Shown piece after piece: positions 17,855 through 29,417 of a DNA stretch of 64,000 nt. The notes under the pieces are model-generated. The model was not told the DNA's origin and searched no databases. It saw only the letters and a list, made by a program, of their open reading frames with translations. Both the position numbers and the translations under genes were made by a program. Position 1 is the first letter of the stretch. Each line of letters starts with the position of its first letter. Source of the DNA: WRDF01 sp031552235 (GTDB lineage Bacteria > Bacteroidota > Bacteroidia > Bacteroidales > Rikenellaceae); NCBI GenBank assembly GCA_031552235.1, contig JAVBMR010000002.1, forward strand, positions 186,001 to 250,000, given 5' to 3'.

Positions 17855-17907
17855 GTTAATGTAGATTTGATGCGGGATGATTCCATTATAAAGATAGGAT
17901 TTTTTTT

Positions 17908-17915
17908 TATATTTG
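17908..17915 (+). promoter_or_regulatory. -7 box of the dnaX promoter
   Basis: TATATTTG, an exact TAnnTTTG, 26 nt before the dnaX ATG and inside a T-rich stretch. No obvious -33 TTTG. Confidence 0.5.
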
Positions 17916-17941
17916 TACCTTTACGAGTCGAAAAGATACCC

Positions 17942-19951
<2,010 letters not shown>

Positions 19952-19960
19952 TCTTAAATT

Positions 19961-20668
19961 TTAATCGCAGTCCAGCTCGATCTCTATTTCCTCTGACAAT
20001 AAAGAAAATTCCAGGATGGCAATCTTTTGAGCCACGTCCGATATTTCCCTGTTTGAATTTGTGATGGCCTCGATCTCGTTTTCGGATATAAGTCCCTCCA
20101 TAGGCAATATGCGATTTTGGCTCTGATAATGATCTAAAATGAAACGTGTCATTGCCGCATTTTGACGGCTCAGTGCCACCTGTCGTTTATTCGAGGCTTC
20201 TATCAACTCAGGCATCTCTTTCATTTTGGACGCCTCGTAGTTTCCGAGGACAAAAGCAGCGTCTTCCATCTCTGCCCTGTTTTTGCTTTTCATCACCACG
20301 TCAGAAAGCGCTGAATATGTCGAGTCGCGTTTTAGTAATTGCTCATAAGCCCCGTCGGCATCAAGATATACTTTTCTTAACGCTTTTATTGCAGGTACGG
20401 TGTCAAATAATGCACTTGGGGTGTATGTTTTGAGCCCGAATATTGGAATAGGATGGCTGCTGTTTTCCCTGTCGTTAATGAACCGGCTGAATATCAGAAA
20501 ATTTTGCAGGAGTTCAAGGGAGTCTAATTCGGCTTTGATCGAGGCGACCTGTTCCGGTGAGCTTATTTCGGCAGGTTTAATCTTTACGGATACCTGACCG
20601 TTCAACGTAAAAAAGGCGCCCGTCAGCATAATTGCCGCGAGCGCCGTATTTTTAAATGAGAGTTTCAT
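19961..20668 (-). CDS. Exported protein of unknown function
   Basis: A 235-residue protein I do not recognise. Residues 1-25 form a signal peptide (positive MKLSFKN, then a hydrophobic core, likely cleaved after LNG or GQ). The remainder is charged and mostly helical, with heptad-like stretches around SIKAELDSLELLQNF and NSNREISDVAQKIAILEFSL that could form a coiled coil. There is no lipobox, membrane anchor or cysteine pattern. It is convergent with dnaX (9 bases apart) and lies downstream of lon on the same strand. Probably periplasmic. Confidence 0.7.
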   Translation of the reverse strand: MKLSFKNTALAAIMLTGAFFTLNGQVSVKIKPAEISSPEQVASIKAELDSLELLQNFLIFSRFINDRENSSHPIPIFGLKTYTPSALFDTVPAIKALRKVYLDADGAYEQLLKRDSTYSALSDVVMKSKNRAEMEDAAFVLGNYEASKMKEMPELIEASNKRQVALSRQNAAMTRFILDHYQSQNRILPMEGLISENEIEAITNSNREISDVAQKIAILEFSLLSEEIEIELDCD

Positions 20669-20734
20669 ATCGCAAAGGGTTGTTGGGTTTCCGCAATATA
20701 ATCATTTATTGGGAAACAACCGCCTGCTGAGCCG

Positions 20735-23170
20735 CTAAAAAAGCTTTTCCAGTGCCAGTTCCAGCACGTCGTCGTTCATCCTGACGTAGTGGAACGAGAG
20801 GCCTTCGAGGTATTCGGGTTTGATGTCGGCGATGTCTTTGCGGTTATCCTCGCTCATTATGATGTCGCTGATGCCCGCGCGTTTTGCCGCGAGGATCTTT
20901 TCCTTGATGCCGCCCACCGGCATTACGCGTCCGCGCAGGGTGGTTTCGCCCGTCATCGCGATGCGGTCGCGCACCTTGCGGCCGGTGTAGCTCGACACGA
21001 TCGAGGTCATCATCGTGATCCCGGCGCTGGGGCCGTCCTTGGGGATGGCGCCTTCCGGGACGTGGATGTTGATGTCCGATTTCTCGAACTTCTCGGGGTC
21101 TATGCCCAATTTTTCGTAGTTGGCCTTGACCCATTCGAGGGCTATCGTTGCCGATTCCTTCATCACGTCGCCCAGGTTGCCCGTAAGGTTCAGGCGTCCT
21201 TTGCCCGGCGTGAGCACCGATTCCACATATAGGATGTCGCCGCCGACTTCGGTCCAGGCCAGGCCGGTCACTACACCGGTGATGCCGCCCACTTCGTATT
21301 GATCATTGCGGAATTTGGGCAGGCCGAGTATGCGTTCCACGTCTTCGGCCGAGATCACGGGCGAGAATTCCTCCTCGAACCCTATGTTCTTCGCCCTGTG
21401 GCGGGCTATCTTCGCGAGGTTCTTGTCGAGCGTGCGCACACCCGACTCGCGGGTATACTCCGAAACTATCTTTTCCATCACGTCGCGCGAAACGGTCAGG
21501 TCTTTGTCTGGCACGCCGTGCGCTTCGCGCTGTTTAGGAAGCAGGTGCTCCGTGCCGATATGCACCTTCTCTTCAAGGATATACCCCGGGATGTTTATCA
21601 TCTCCATACGGTCGCGCAGGGCAGGGTGTATGTTGGCGATATTGTTGGCAGTAGCAATGAACAGCACTTTCGACAGGTCGTACTCGATGTCGAGGTAGTT
21701 GTCGTGGAAAGAGGTGTTCTGTTCAGGGTCGAGTACTTCCAGAAGTGCCGAGGCCGGGTCGCCGTGGTTGCTCGCACCGACTTTATCTATCTCGTCGAGG
21801 ATGATGACCGGGTTCGACGAGCCGCACCTCTTGATAGTCTGGAGTATGCGTCCAGGCATGGCGCCTATGTAGGTACGCCTGTGGCCGCGGATCTCCGCTT
21901 CGTCGTGCAGGCCCCCCAGCGAAATACGCCCGAACTTGCGCTTCAGCGACTCGGCGACCGACTTGCCGAGCGACGTCTTACCCACCCCCGGAGGGCCGTA
22001 GAGGCACAGGATCGGGGATTTCAGGTCGCCTTTCAGCTTGATTATGGCGAGGTGTTCGAGGATGCGTTCCTTAACCTCGTCCAGGCCGTAATGATCTTCG
22101 TCTAACTGCGTGCGCGCATGCTTCAGGTCGAGGTTGTCTTTCGTGGTTTCGTTCCACGGCAGGTCGAGCATAAGGTTCAGATAGGTCATCTGGACCGAAT
22201 ATTCGGCTATTGCAGGGTTGAGGCGTTCGAGTTTGCCGACCTCTTTGTCGAATGCTTCGGCGACTTCCTTGTTCCATTTCTTTTTCTTGGCGCGCTTGCG
22301 CATATCCTCGATATCGCTCTCGTTGACGTCGCCCCCGAGTTCCTCCTGTATGGTGCGTATCTGTTGCTGGAGGTAATACTCGCGCTGCTGCTGGTCGAGG
22401 TCGCGTTTCACTTTCGACTGGATCTCGCTCTTGAGTTCAACGAGCTGCTGCTCTTTCACAAGGATTTCGAGCAGCCTGCGGGCGCGGGACAGAAGCCCCG
22501 GCGCTTCGAGCAGGTGCTGGCGGTCCACGTCGTCGAGTTCGAGGTTCGAACACACGAAATTTATCAGCCCGCGTTTGCTGTCGATGTTCTTGATGGCGAA
22601 CGTTGCCTCTTTGGGCATGCTCGGCGATATGTTGATGATGTTCAGCGCCACGTCGCGGATCGAGTCCACCAGGGCGTCGAACTCCATGTTGTTCTTCTCG
22701 GGCGCCGAATCTTTGATAGGCACCACCGATGCCGTGAAGAAAGGGTCGGACGAGATTATGCCCTGTATCTCGATCTTCTCGATGCCGTGCAGGATGACCG
22801 TGAGGTTGCCGTTGGGCATTTCGAGGACCTTCAGGATGTGGGCGGCCGTACCGATGCGGTAGATGTCGTCCGCCCCGGGATTTTCGAGGTCGGGCTCTTT
22901 CTGGAGTACCGCGCCGAGGATGCCGCTGCCGCCCTCCACGTCACGCACGAGTTTCATGCTCTTCTCGCGCCCCACCGTGATCGGTGTGATGGCGCCGGGG
23001 AAAAGCACCGAGCTGCGCAGGGTGAGTATCGGGAGTACGTCGGGCACCGAAATGTCGGGCATGGCGTCGTCCTCGTTGCCCGAAACGATGGGGATCACCT
23101 GGTGGCGCCCTTCGAGCATATCGGTGATACCCGACAGGTCTTCGATGTTTATTTTTTGCTTCTTGCTCAT
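20735..23170 (-). CDS. lon: ATP-dependent Lon protease
   Basis: A cytosolic AAA+ serine protease that degrades misfolded and regulatory proteins. It has 811 residues: LON substrate-binding domain (about 45-240, starting LPILTLRSSVLFPG), a helical region, AAA+ module with Walker A GPPGVGKTS (392-400) and Walker B VIILDEIDK, and the protease domain with the catalytic Ser in KDGPSAG (Ser715) and Lys758 in GGIKEKI. All key residues are intact. A promoter box lies at 23191-23198; heat-shock control cannot be judged from sequence. It diverges from valS. Confidence 0.98.
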   Translation of the reverse strand: MSKKQKINIEDLSGITDMLEGRHQVIPIVSGNEDDAMPDISVPDVLPILTLRSSVLFPGAITPITVGREKSMKLVRDVEGGSGILGAVLQKEPDLENPGADDIYRIGTAAHILKVLEMPNGNLTVILHGIEKIEIQGIISSDPFFTASVVPIKDSAPEKNNMEFDALVDSIRDVALNIINISPSMPKEATFAIKNIDSKRGLINFVCSNLELDDVDRQHLLEAPGLLSRARRLLEILVKEQQLVELKSEIQSKVKRDLDQQQREYYLQQQIRTIQEELGGDVNESDIEDMRKRAKKKKWNKEVAEAFDKEVGKLERLNPAIAEYSVQMTYLNLMLDLPWNETTKDNLDLKHARTQLDEDHYGLDEVKERILEHLAIIKLKGDLKSPILCLYGPPGVGKTSLGKSVAESLKRKFGRISLGGLHDEAEIRGHRRTYIGAMPGRILQTIKRCGSSNPVIILDEIDKVGASNHGDPASALLEVLDPEQNTSFHDNYLDIEYDLSKVLFIATANNIANIHPALRDRMEMINIPGYILEEKVHIGTEHLLPKQREAHGVPDKDLTVSRDVMEKIVSEYTRESGVRTLDKNLAKIARHRAKNIGFEEEFSPVISAEDVERILGLPKFRNDQYEVGGITGVVTGLAWTEVGGDILYVESVLTPGKGRLNLTGNLGDVMKESATIALEWVKANYEKLGIDPEKFEKSDINIHVPEGAIPKDGPSAGITMMTSIVSSYTGRKVRDRIAMTGETTLRGRVMPVGGIKEKILAAKRAGISDIIMSEDNRKDIADIKPEYLEGLSFHYVRMNDDVLELALEKLF

Positions 23171-23190
23171 ATTTTCTCCTTCAAAAGTTA

Positions 23191-23198
23191 CAAAGATA
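23191..23198 (-). promoter_or_regulatory. -7 box of the lon promoter
   Basis: Minus strand TATCTTTG, an exact TAnnTTTG, 20 nt before the lon ATG; the leader would be very short. No clear -33 element. Confidence 0.5.
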
Positions 23199-23304
23199 AG
23201 GGTTTTACCCTCTTGTTCATAATAAATATTCCGGCTTTATTCAAAACGTTCCGCGCGGTGTTAAAATTGTAGCCGCGCTGTGTGTTAGTTACGTGCCGAA
23301 ATTG

Positions 23305-23357
23305 TATCTTTGCAAATGTTTTGCATATTGGCGCGGCACAGCATAGCCCATATGCAA
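23305..23357 (+). promoter_or_regulatory. valS -7 box and leader inverted repeat
   Basis: TATCTTTG at 23305-23312 matches TAnnTTTG and implies a long valS leader of about 170 nt. Just downstream, TTGCATAT (23321-23328) and ATATGCAA (23350-23357) form an 8-bp inverted repeat that could be an operator or a weak leader hairpin. The rest of the 318-base lon-valS gap shows no gene or T-box-like element. Confidence 0.45.
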
Positions 23358-23488
23358 ATCCTTATACAAATAGGATGCAAATTTTGCCCGAAGCGCTTTT
23401 TTTGACAATATGTCAGTAAAAATAGCCGGACTTTGTCCGAAGAGCGTGTGTGTGGCAGGCCCGAACAGACATATTTTACACTTTCACT

Positions 23489-26113
23489 ATGAAATTATCA
23501 GACAAGTACGCTCCGCAGGAGATCGAGAACAAATGGTACGACTACTGGATGCAGCACCGCCTTTTCCATTCGGAGCCCGATGGGCGCGAACCATACACCA
23601 TTGTCATCCCGCCGCCAAACGTGACGGGGGTACTCCACATGGGGCATATTCTTAACAATACGATACAGGACGTGCTTACACGCCGCGCGCGCATGATGGG
23701 CAAGAACGCCTGCTGGGTGCCGGGGACAGACCACGCTTCGATAGCCACCGAGGCTAAAGTAGTCGCACGGCTCAGGGCGCAGGGCATCGAGAAAACGTCG
23801 CTCACGCGCGAAGAGTTTATGAAGCATGCGTGGGAATGGACGGAAGAGCATGGCGGGCTTATATTGAAGCAGTTGCGTCGTCTGGGCGCTTCGTGCGACT
23901 GGGACCGTACGGTCTTCACGCTCGACGAGGCGCGCTATGAGAGCGTTATAAAAGTTTTCGTCGACCTTTTCAACAAGGGTATGATATACCGCGGCGTGCG
24001 CATGGTCAACTGGGACCCGGCCGCGCAGACCGCCCTCTCTGATGAAGAGGTTATATATAAGGAGTCGGCCGGGAAGCTCTATTACCTGCGCTACATGATC
24101 GAAGGCACGAAGGACTATGTCGTGGTGGCGACCACCCGTCCTGAGACTATTCTCGGCGACACTGGCCTCGCGGTCAATCCGAACGATCCGCGCTACGCGG
24201 CGCTCAAGGGCAAGAAAGTGGCCGTGCCGCTGGTAGGCCGCATGATCCCGGTCATCTTCGACGATTATGTAGACGTGGAATTCGGTACGGGCGCGCTCAA
24301 GGTTACGCCGGCGCACGACGTAAACGACTATGTCCTGGGCGAAAAGTTCGGGCTGGAAGTCATCGACATATTCAACGACAACGGCACGGTGAACGGCAAG
24401 GTGGGCATCTACGAGGGCATGGACCGTTTCGCCCTGCGCGACAGAATAGAGGGCGACCTCGCCGCGGCGGGTCTGCTTGAAAAGGTTGAGCCGTATAACA
24501 ACAAGGTGGGCTGCTCGGAACGTACCGGCGTGCCCATCGAGCCGAAGCTCTCGATGCAGTGGTGGCTCAAGATGGAAGACCTGGCCCGTCCGGCGCTCGA
24601 CGCCGTGATCGAGGACGACATACGTTTCTTCCCGGCAAAATTCAAAAATACATACCGCCACTGGATGGAGGGCATCAAGGACTGGTGTATCTCGCGCCAG
24701 TTGTGGTGGGGGCAGCGCATACCGGCGTACTACCTGCCCGGCGGCGGCTTCGTGGTCGCCGAAACGGAAGAAGCCGCACTCGCCGCCGCACGTGAGAAAA
24801 CCGGCAACCCCGAGCTTCAGCTTGCCGACCTGCGTCAGGATGAAGACGTACTCGACACATGGTTCAGCTCGTGGCTGTGGCCGATCTCGGTGTTCGACGG
24901 CATCCGCAACCCCGAAAATAAAGACATTCAATATTATTATCCGACGAACGACCTTGTGACCGGCCCGGACATTATATTCTTCTGGGTGGCGCGCATGATA
25001 ATGTCGGGATACGAGTACCGTAACGATAAACCTTTCGGGAACGTATATTTCACGGGGATCGTGCGCGACAAGCAGCACCGCAAGATGAGCAAATCGCTCG
25101 GCAACTCGCCCGAGCCGCTCGAACTGATCGACACGTTCGGCGCCGACGGCGTGCGCACGGCGATGCTCCTTTGCACCTCGGCCGGCAACGACCTGATGTT
25201 CGACGAAAGCCTTTGCGAGCAGGGCCGTAACTTCGGTAATAAAATATGGAACGCCTACAGGCTTGTGGATTCGTGGAACGTGGACGAGGCGCTCTGGCAG
25301 AATGACGCCTGCCGCATAGCGGTCGAGTGGTTCGGAAACGCGATGGCGCAAACACGCCGCGCGATGGAGGCCGACTTCGCCGACTACAGGATATCGGAAG
25401 CGCTTATGCAGCTCTACAAACTGTTCTGGGACGACTTCTCGGGCTGGTTCCTCGAAATGGTGAAGCCGCCCTATGGTGAAGGCATCGACAAAAAAACGCA
25501 GGAGCAGACCAAATCTATTTTCGAGCAGCTGCTCCAGCTCCTGCATCCGTTCATGCCGTTCATAACAGAAGAGATATGGCAACACATCGCCCCCCGCAAG
25601 GACGGCGAGAGCATCATGTCGACCCTTTGGCCTGCAGTTGCGCAGCCGGACGAGAGTATGCTCGCCGAATTCGCCAAGGTGCAGGAGGCCGTGTCGCAGA
25701 TCCGTGCCGTGCGCAAACAGCGCAACCTGCCTTATAAGGATAAGCTCGTGCTGAAAGTCATAGCCGATGAGAATTTCCACCCGCAGTACAACGATGTGCT
25801 GGTCAAGATGGGCAACCTGTCGGCTGTGGAGGCGGTCGGCGAGAAAGACCCGGCCGCCGCGGCGTTCATCGTGAAGACCACACAGTACTTCATCCCGCTC
25901 GAAGACAAGATAGACAAGGAGGCCGAAGTGGCCAAACTCCGCGAGGAGCTGACCTATCAGCAGGGCTTCCTGCGCTCGGTTATGGGCAAGCTGTCGAACG
26001 AACGTTTCGTGGCGGGCGCACCGGCGAAAGTGCTTGAGAACGAGAAAGCCAAGAAGGCCGATGCCGAGGCGCGCATAGCGGCGATCGAGGAGCGCCTGAA
26101 CGCTTTGCAATAA
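23489..26113 (+). CDS. valS: Valyl-tRNA synthetase
   Basis: Charges tRNA-Val, with post-transfer editing of Thr. From ATG 23489 it has 874 residues starting MKLSDKYAPQEIENKWYDYW, the normal family N-terminus; an in-frame ATG at 23450 would only add an unrelated stretch. It has the class I HIGH motif as HMGH (50-53, in PPPNVTGVLHMGHIL), the editing domain with TTRPETILGDTGLAVNP, KMSKS in RKMSKSLGNSPEP (about 532-536), the anticodon-binding domain and a C-terminal coiled coil (about 805-874). Confidence 0.98.
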   Translation: MKLSDKYAPQEIENKWYDYWMQHRLFHSEPDGREPYTIVIPPPNVTGVLHMGHILNNTIQDVLTRRARMMGKNACWVPGTDHASIATEAKVVARLRAQGIEKTSLTREEFMKHAWEWTEEHGGLILKQLRRLGASCDWDRTVFTLDEARYESVIKVFVDLFNKGMIYRGVRMVNWDPAAQTALSDEEVIYKESAGKLYYLRYMIEGTKDYVVVATTRPETILGDTGLAVNPNDPRYAALKGKKVAVPLVGRMIPVIFDDYVDVEFGTGALKVTPAHDVNDYVLGEKFGLEVIDIFNDNGTVNGKVGIYEGMDRFALRDRIEGDLAAAGLLEKVEPYNNKVGCSERTGVPIEPKLSMQWWLKMEDLARPALDAVIEDDIRFFPAKFKNTYRHWMEGIKDWCISRQLWWGQRIPAYYLPGGGFVVAETEEAALAAAREKTGNPELQLADLRQDEDVLDTWFSSWLWPISVFDGIRNPENKDIQYYYPTNDLVTGPDIIFFWVARMIMSGYEYRNDKPFGNVYFTGIVRDKQHRKMSKSLGNSPEPLELIDTFGADGVRTAMLLCTSAGNDLMFDESLCEQGRNFGNKIWNAYRLVDSWNVDEALWQNDACRIAVEWFGNAMAQTRRAMEADFADYRISEALMQLYKLFWDDFSGWFLEMVKPPYGEGIDKKTQEQTKSIFEQLLQLLHPFMPFITEEIWQHIAPRKDGESIMSTLWPAVAQPDESMLAEFAKVQEAVSQIRAVRKQRNLPYKDKLVLKVIADENFHPQYNDVLVKMGNLSAVEAVGEKDPAAAAFIVKTTQYFIPLEDKIDKEAEVAKLREELTYQQGFLRSVMGKLSNERFVAGAPAKVLENEKAKKADAEARIAAIEERLNALQ

Positions 26114-26121
26114 ACCGCAGC

Positions 26122-27120
26122 ATGGTTGGCGGCGAAAATATGGTAGGCGCAGGAATGCCGCGCGTAAGCGTCCTCATCCCGGTATATAACAGGGAGAAGG
26201 TCATCGCCGAAACCATCGCGTCCGTACTCGGACAGACGTTCGCCGACTTCGAACTGATCATCTGCGACGACTGTTCCGCCGACGGCAGCGTCGGGATAGT
26301 AAAATCTTTTGCCGATCCGCGTATCCGGCTGATCCGCAACGAAATAAACCAAGGCAGCTCGGCCAGCCGCAACAGGCTCATAGGCGAGGCACGTGGGGAA
26401 TTCTGCGCGCTCTTAGACAGCGACGACATAGCCCTTCCGCACCGCCTCGAAACGCAGGTCGGCTTCCTTGACGCCCGTCCGGATGTGGACGCATGTTCCG
26501 GGGCGCTCATTATAATAGACGGCGATGGCCGGGAGAACGGCCGGGTATGGTATAAAGAGACTGCGGGGCATGAAGCGCTGAAAGTCAAGACGTTGTTTAA
26601 GTGCGCTGTGGCCCAGACGGCGCTGATGTTCCGCCGCCGTGAGTTCATTGAGGCCGGGTTGGCATACGTTCCCGGGCCGGCCAACGACCTGGGGCTTTTC
26701 AAGCACGCACTGCACAAACTGAGGTTCGCGAACATCGGCACGCCTTTGGTAAAGTACAGGGTGTGGCAGTCGCAGATGAGTACGGAGCACGACAACCAGC
26801 GCGAACGGGCGCTTGAACACCTTTATTATCAATACGACCTTTTGGGCCTGACACTTACGGATGACGACCGTGATGTGCTTAGGGTAGTGGTAACAGGCGG
26901 CCGCATTCCACCTGAACTTGCCGATGGATTCGCAGATTTGGCTGCGCGGATAGCCGGGGCCAATAAGCAAAAGCAGGTTTTCTCCCAGGCGGCACTCGTG
27001 TCCTGTATGTTGTCCATGTACAAGGGGACGATGCGGCTGGCCCGCAAAAAAGGGTTGGGTGCGTACTTCCGTTTCAGGTGTAAATACCGGCGGTTCAGGA
27101 AGATACTGGCCGGGATATAA
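26122..27120 (+). CDS. Family 2 glycosyltransferase
   Basis: A GT-A fold sugar transferase, probably acting at the cytoplasmic face on a surface glycan. It has 332 residues if the first ATG is used; ATGs at 26140 and 26155 are equally possible, the last preceded by AGGA and followed directly by the family opening PRVSVLIPVYN. It has the nucleotide-binding ICDDCSADGS and the metal-binding DSDD (in CALLDSDDIALPHRLETQV). The C-terminus is basic and amphipathic. It is 8 bases after valS. It is a clear paralogue of the glycosyltransferase at 32613-33614, sharing the ALPHRLETQV block. Donor and acceptor are unknown. Confidence 0.88.
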   Translation: MVGGENMVGAGMPRVSVLIPVYNREKVIAETIASVLGQTFADFELIICDDCSADGSVGIVKSFADPRIRLIRNEINQGSSASRNRLIGEARGEFCALLDSDDIALPHRLETQVGFLDARPDVDACSGALIIIDGDGRENGRVWYKETAGHEALKVKTLFKCAVAQTALMFRRREFIEAGLAYVPGPANDLGLFKHALHKLRFANIGTPLVKYRVWQSQMSTEHDNQRERALEHLYYQYDLLGLTLTDDDRDVLRVVVTGGRIPPELADGFADLAARIAGANKQKQVFSQAALVSCMLSMYKGTMRLARKKGLGAYFRFRCKYRRFRKILAGI

Positions 27121-27141
27121 AGAACGCAGATGTATTAAACA

Positions 27142-27177
27142 AACAAATAGAGAGGCCTAATGGCCTCTCTATTTGTT
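27142..27177. terminator. Bidirectional terminator between the glycosyltransferase and argB
   Basis: A 16-bp perfect stem (left arm AACAAATAGAGAGGCC) with a TAAT loop. T-rich and A-rich flanks allow function for both convergent genes. Confidence 0.85.
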
Positions 27178-27237
27178 GTACGTTGCTGCCGCTCTGTTGC
27201 TATTTCCGAGGCCACTAGCGCCGTCCCCGGCGGGGCG

Positions 27238-28008
27238 TTACACAATGATCGACGTGCCGCCGTATCCTGGCAGGGTCACGCAGTCAGAGTTGCAGATCAC
27301 AACCCTTTTGACACCGCCGCCGATGGCGTTGAAGGCGTTCTCGATCTTCGGGAGCATGCCGTCGCTTATCGTGCCGTCCGCTTTAAAGCGCTCGAAATCG
27401 CCGGGGGTTATCGTGGATATGACCGAATCGTCGTCGTCCACGTTCGCCAGTACCCCCTTTTTTTCGAAGCAGAACACAAGTTCCGTATCCATGTGCCGGG
27501 CCATTGCCGTGGCGACCGTTTGGGCTACAGTGTCCGCGTTCGTGTTGAGCAGCGTACCTTTGCCGTCGGTGGTTATGGGTGCCACGACGGGGGTAAGTCC
27601 CTGTTCGATCAGCGAAACCAGCAGGCCCGAGTTGACCTTCTTAGGGTCGCCAACGAAGCCGTAATCCACCGGTACCGGCGAGCGCCTCTGCGACACGATG
27701 AGGTTTCCATCGGCGCCGCTCAATCCTATGGCGGCACAACTCTCGGCGTTCAACCTGTTAACAATGTCCTTGTTGATAAGTCCCGCGTAAACCATCGTAA
27801 CCACTTTGACTGTTTCCGCGTCCGTAACACGGCGTCCGTTTATCATGGTAGTCTCGATGCCGAGTGCTTTGGAGATGGCCGTAGCTATCTTTCCGCCGCC
27901 GTGGACAAGGATCTTGGGGCCTTCGACAGCTGCGAAATCCGAAATGAACTTCGCCAGTTTCTCCGGGTTGTCGACTACGTTGCCGCCTATTTTTATGACT
28001 TTAAGCAT
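27238..28008 (-). CDS. argB: Acetylglutamate kinase (N-acylglutamate kinase)
   Basis: Phosphorylates N-acetyl- (or, in some Bacteroidota, N-succinyl-) glutamate in arginine synthesis. A 256-residue amino acid kinase fold with KIGGNVVDNP at the N-terminus, the substrate-binding LVHGGGKIATAISKALG, and GKGTLLNTNADTVA followed by the ATP-site KKGVLANVDDDDSVI. The N-terminal helix used for hexamer assembly and arginine inhibition in other bacteria is absent, so feedback control of this enzyme is unlikely. It is the last gene of the arg cluster, 72 bases after argD. Confidence 0.94.
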   Translation of the reverse strand: MLKVIKIGGNVVDNPEKLAKFISDFAAVEGPKILVHGGGKIATAISKALGIETTMINGRRVTDAETVKVVTMVYAGLINKDIVNRLNAESCAAIGLSGADGNLIVSQRRSPVPVDYGFVGDPKKVNSGLLVSLIEQGLTPVVAPITTDGKGTLLNTNADTVAQTVATAMARHMDTELVFCFEKKGVLANVDDDDSVISTITPGDFERFKADGTISDGMLPKIENAFNAIGGGVKRVVICNSDCVTLPGYGGTSIIV

Positions 28009-28080
28009 TGTTCTTTTGTCTTATTAACATTTGCCTGACATGTTATCAACAGCCGCCTGTCAGTTACTTTCTGACGGTTG

Positions 28081-29220
28081 TTAGTTGTTCTCGGCCAACA
28101 GCTCGCGCAGCGCCTTCAGGAAAATATCGGCGTGTTCGCGCGTGATGTTTAGGGCCGGGAGCAGCCGGACGATGGTCTTGCCGGAGGCGCCCACGAATAT
28201 CTTTTTGTCGAACAGCAGCTTATTCCGCAGCGCGGCCGTGTCGAACGGGAACTCTATACCTATCATGAGTCCACGGCCGCGCACTTCCGAGATTCCCTCG
28301 ATGGTCTTGAGTTGCGAGATCAGGTATTCGCCCACTTCGGCGGCGTTCTTCAGCAGCTTTTCATCGTGCATCACGTCGGCCACGGCTATCGCCCCGGCGC
28401 ATGCCAGGTGGTTGCCGCCGAACGTGGTGCCGAGCATTCCGTACTTGGGCGCAATCCCCGGGCATATCGCGATGGCGCCAATCGGGAAACCGTTCGCGAG
28501 GCCCTTTGCCATCGAATATATGTCGGCGTTTACGCCTGCATAGTCGTGCGAGTAGTAGTCGCCCGTACGTCCGCAGCCGCACTGGATGGCGTCGGCGATA
28601 TATACCGCGCCGTATTTGTCGCACTGCTCGCGTATCGCGTGCAGGAATTCCGGTGTCGCCACGCGTATGCCTCCGACGCCTTGGATACCCTCCACGATCA
28701 CCGAAGATATCTCGCCACCCTCTTTAGCGAAGTGGGATTCGAGCGCCTGCACGTCGTTGTAGGGCAGGAAGGTCACGTTAGGGGTTTCGTTCACCGGTGC
28801 GACTATCGAGGGGTTGTCGGTGCAGGCCACGGCGAGCGAGGTGCGTCCGTGGAACGCGCCCTTGAACGCCACGATCTTCCTGCGTCCGTTATGGAACGAA
28901 GCGAGTTTCAGCGCGTTCTCGTTGGCCTCGGCGCCCGAGTTGCACATGAACAGCTGGTAGTCGTCCTTACCCGACAGCCTGCCAAGTTTCGCGGCCAGCG
29001 TGTCCTGCAATTCGATAACCACAGAGTTGGAATAGAATCCCAGCTTGTGTATCTGGTCGGTTATGGCCTTAACGTATGTTGGGTTCGTGTGCCCGACCGA
29101 GATAACGGCATGGCCGCCGTACATGTCGAGATATTTGGTGCCTTTGTCGTCCCACACCCACGAGCCTTCGCCTTTGACGATAGACACGTCGTTGATGGGG
29201 TATACATCGAACATCTTCAT
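28081..29220 (-). CDS. argD: Acetylornithine (acylornithine) aminotransferase
   Basis: A PLP enzyme converting N-acylglutamate semialdehyde to N-acylornithine. It has 379 residues of class III aminotransferase type: MCNSGAEANENALKLA (phosphate cup), FHGRTSLAVACT, the PLP-ring Asp in IADAIQCGCGRTG, and the Schiff-base Lys in SMAKGLANGFPIGA. The segment after the Asp reads DAIQ, where most family members have DEIQ/DEVQ; the Asp itself is kept. It lies between argC (197 bases, containing a hairpin repeat) and argB. Confidence 0.94.
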   Translation of the reverse strand: MKMFDVYPINDVSIVKGEGSWVWDDKGTKYLDMYGGHAVISVGHTNPTYVKAITDQIHKLGFYSNSVVIELQDTLAAKLGRLSGKDDYQLFMCNSGAEANENALKLASFHNGRRKIVAFKGAFHGRTSLAVACTDNPSIVAPVNETPNVTFLPYNDVQALESHFAKEGGEISSVIVEGIQGVGGIRVATPEFLHAIREQCDKYGAVYIADAIQCGCGRTGDYYSHDYAGVNADIYSMAKGLANGFPIGAIAICPGIAPKYGMLGTTFGGNHLACAGAIAVADVMHDEKLLKNAAEVGEYLISQLKTIEGISEVRGRGLMIGIEFPFDTAALRNKLLFDKKIFVGASGKTIVRLLPALNITREHADIFLKALRELLAENN

Positions 29221-29373
29221 AGTATAATTGTTTTAATGCTTTAACCGACAGTTTTAATCCGCCCTTTCAGCGGAGCCGTTAAAATGCCCGACGCGAGATC
29301 ACCCGAAGTTACCATGTAACGAGGGAAGCTCGCACGAGAGCATTAGGCGACGATGACGGGCGGCTGGTTTTTG

Positions 29374-29398
29374 TTACTTTTTGCCAGCCAAAAAGTAA
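29374..29398. repeat. Solo family A hairpin in the argC-argD gap
   Basis: TTACTTTTT / AAAAAGTAA around a GCCAGCC loop, nested in an outer GGCTGG...CCAGCC pairing. The same hairpin occurs at 31843-31869 and as the head of the full family A elements. Confidence 0.6.
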
Positions 29399-29417
29399 AG
29401 AGAAATTTTTATTTTGT

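Noticed and set aside
23313..23488. T-box or amino-acid leader in front of valS
   Set aside because: There is no T-box core sequence, no Val-rich leader peptide and no terminator/antiterminator pair; only an 8-bp inverted repeat is visible.
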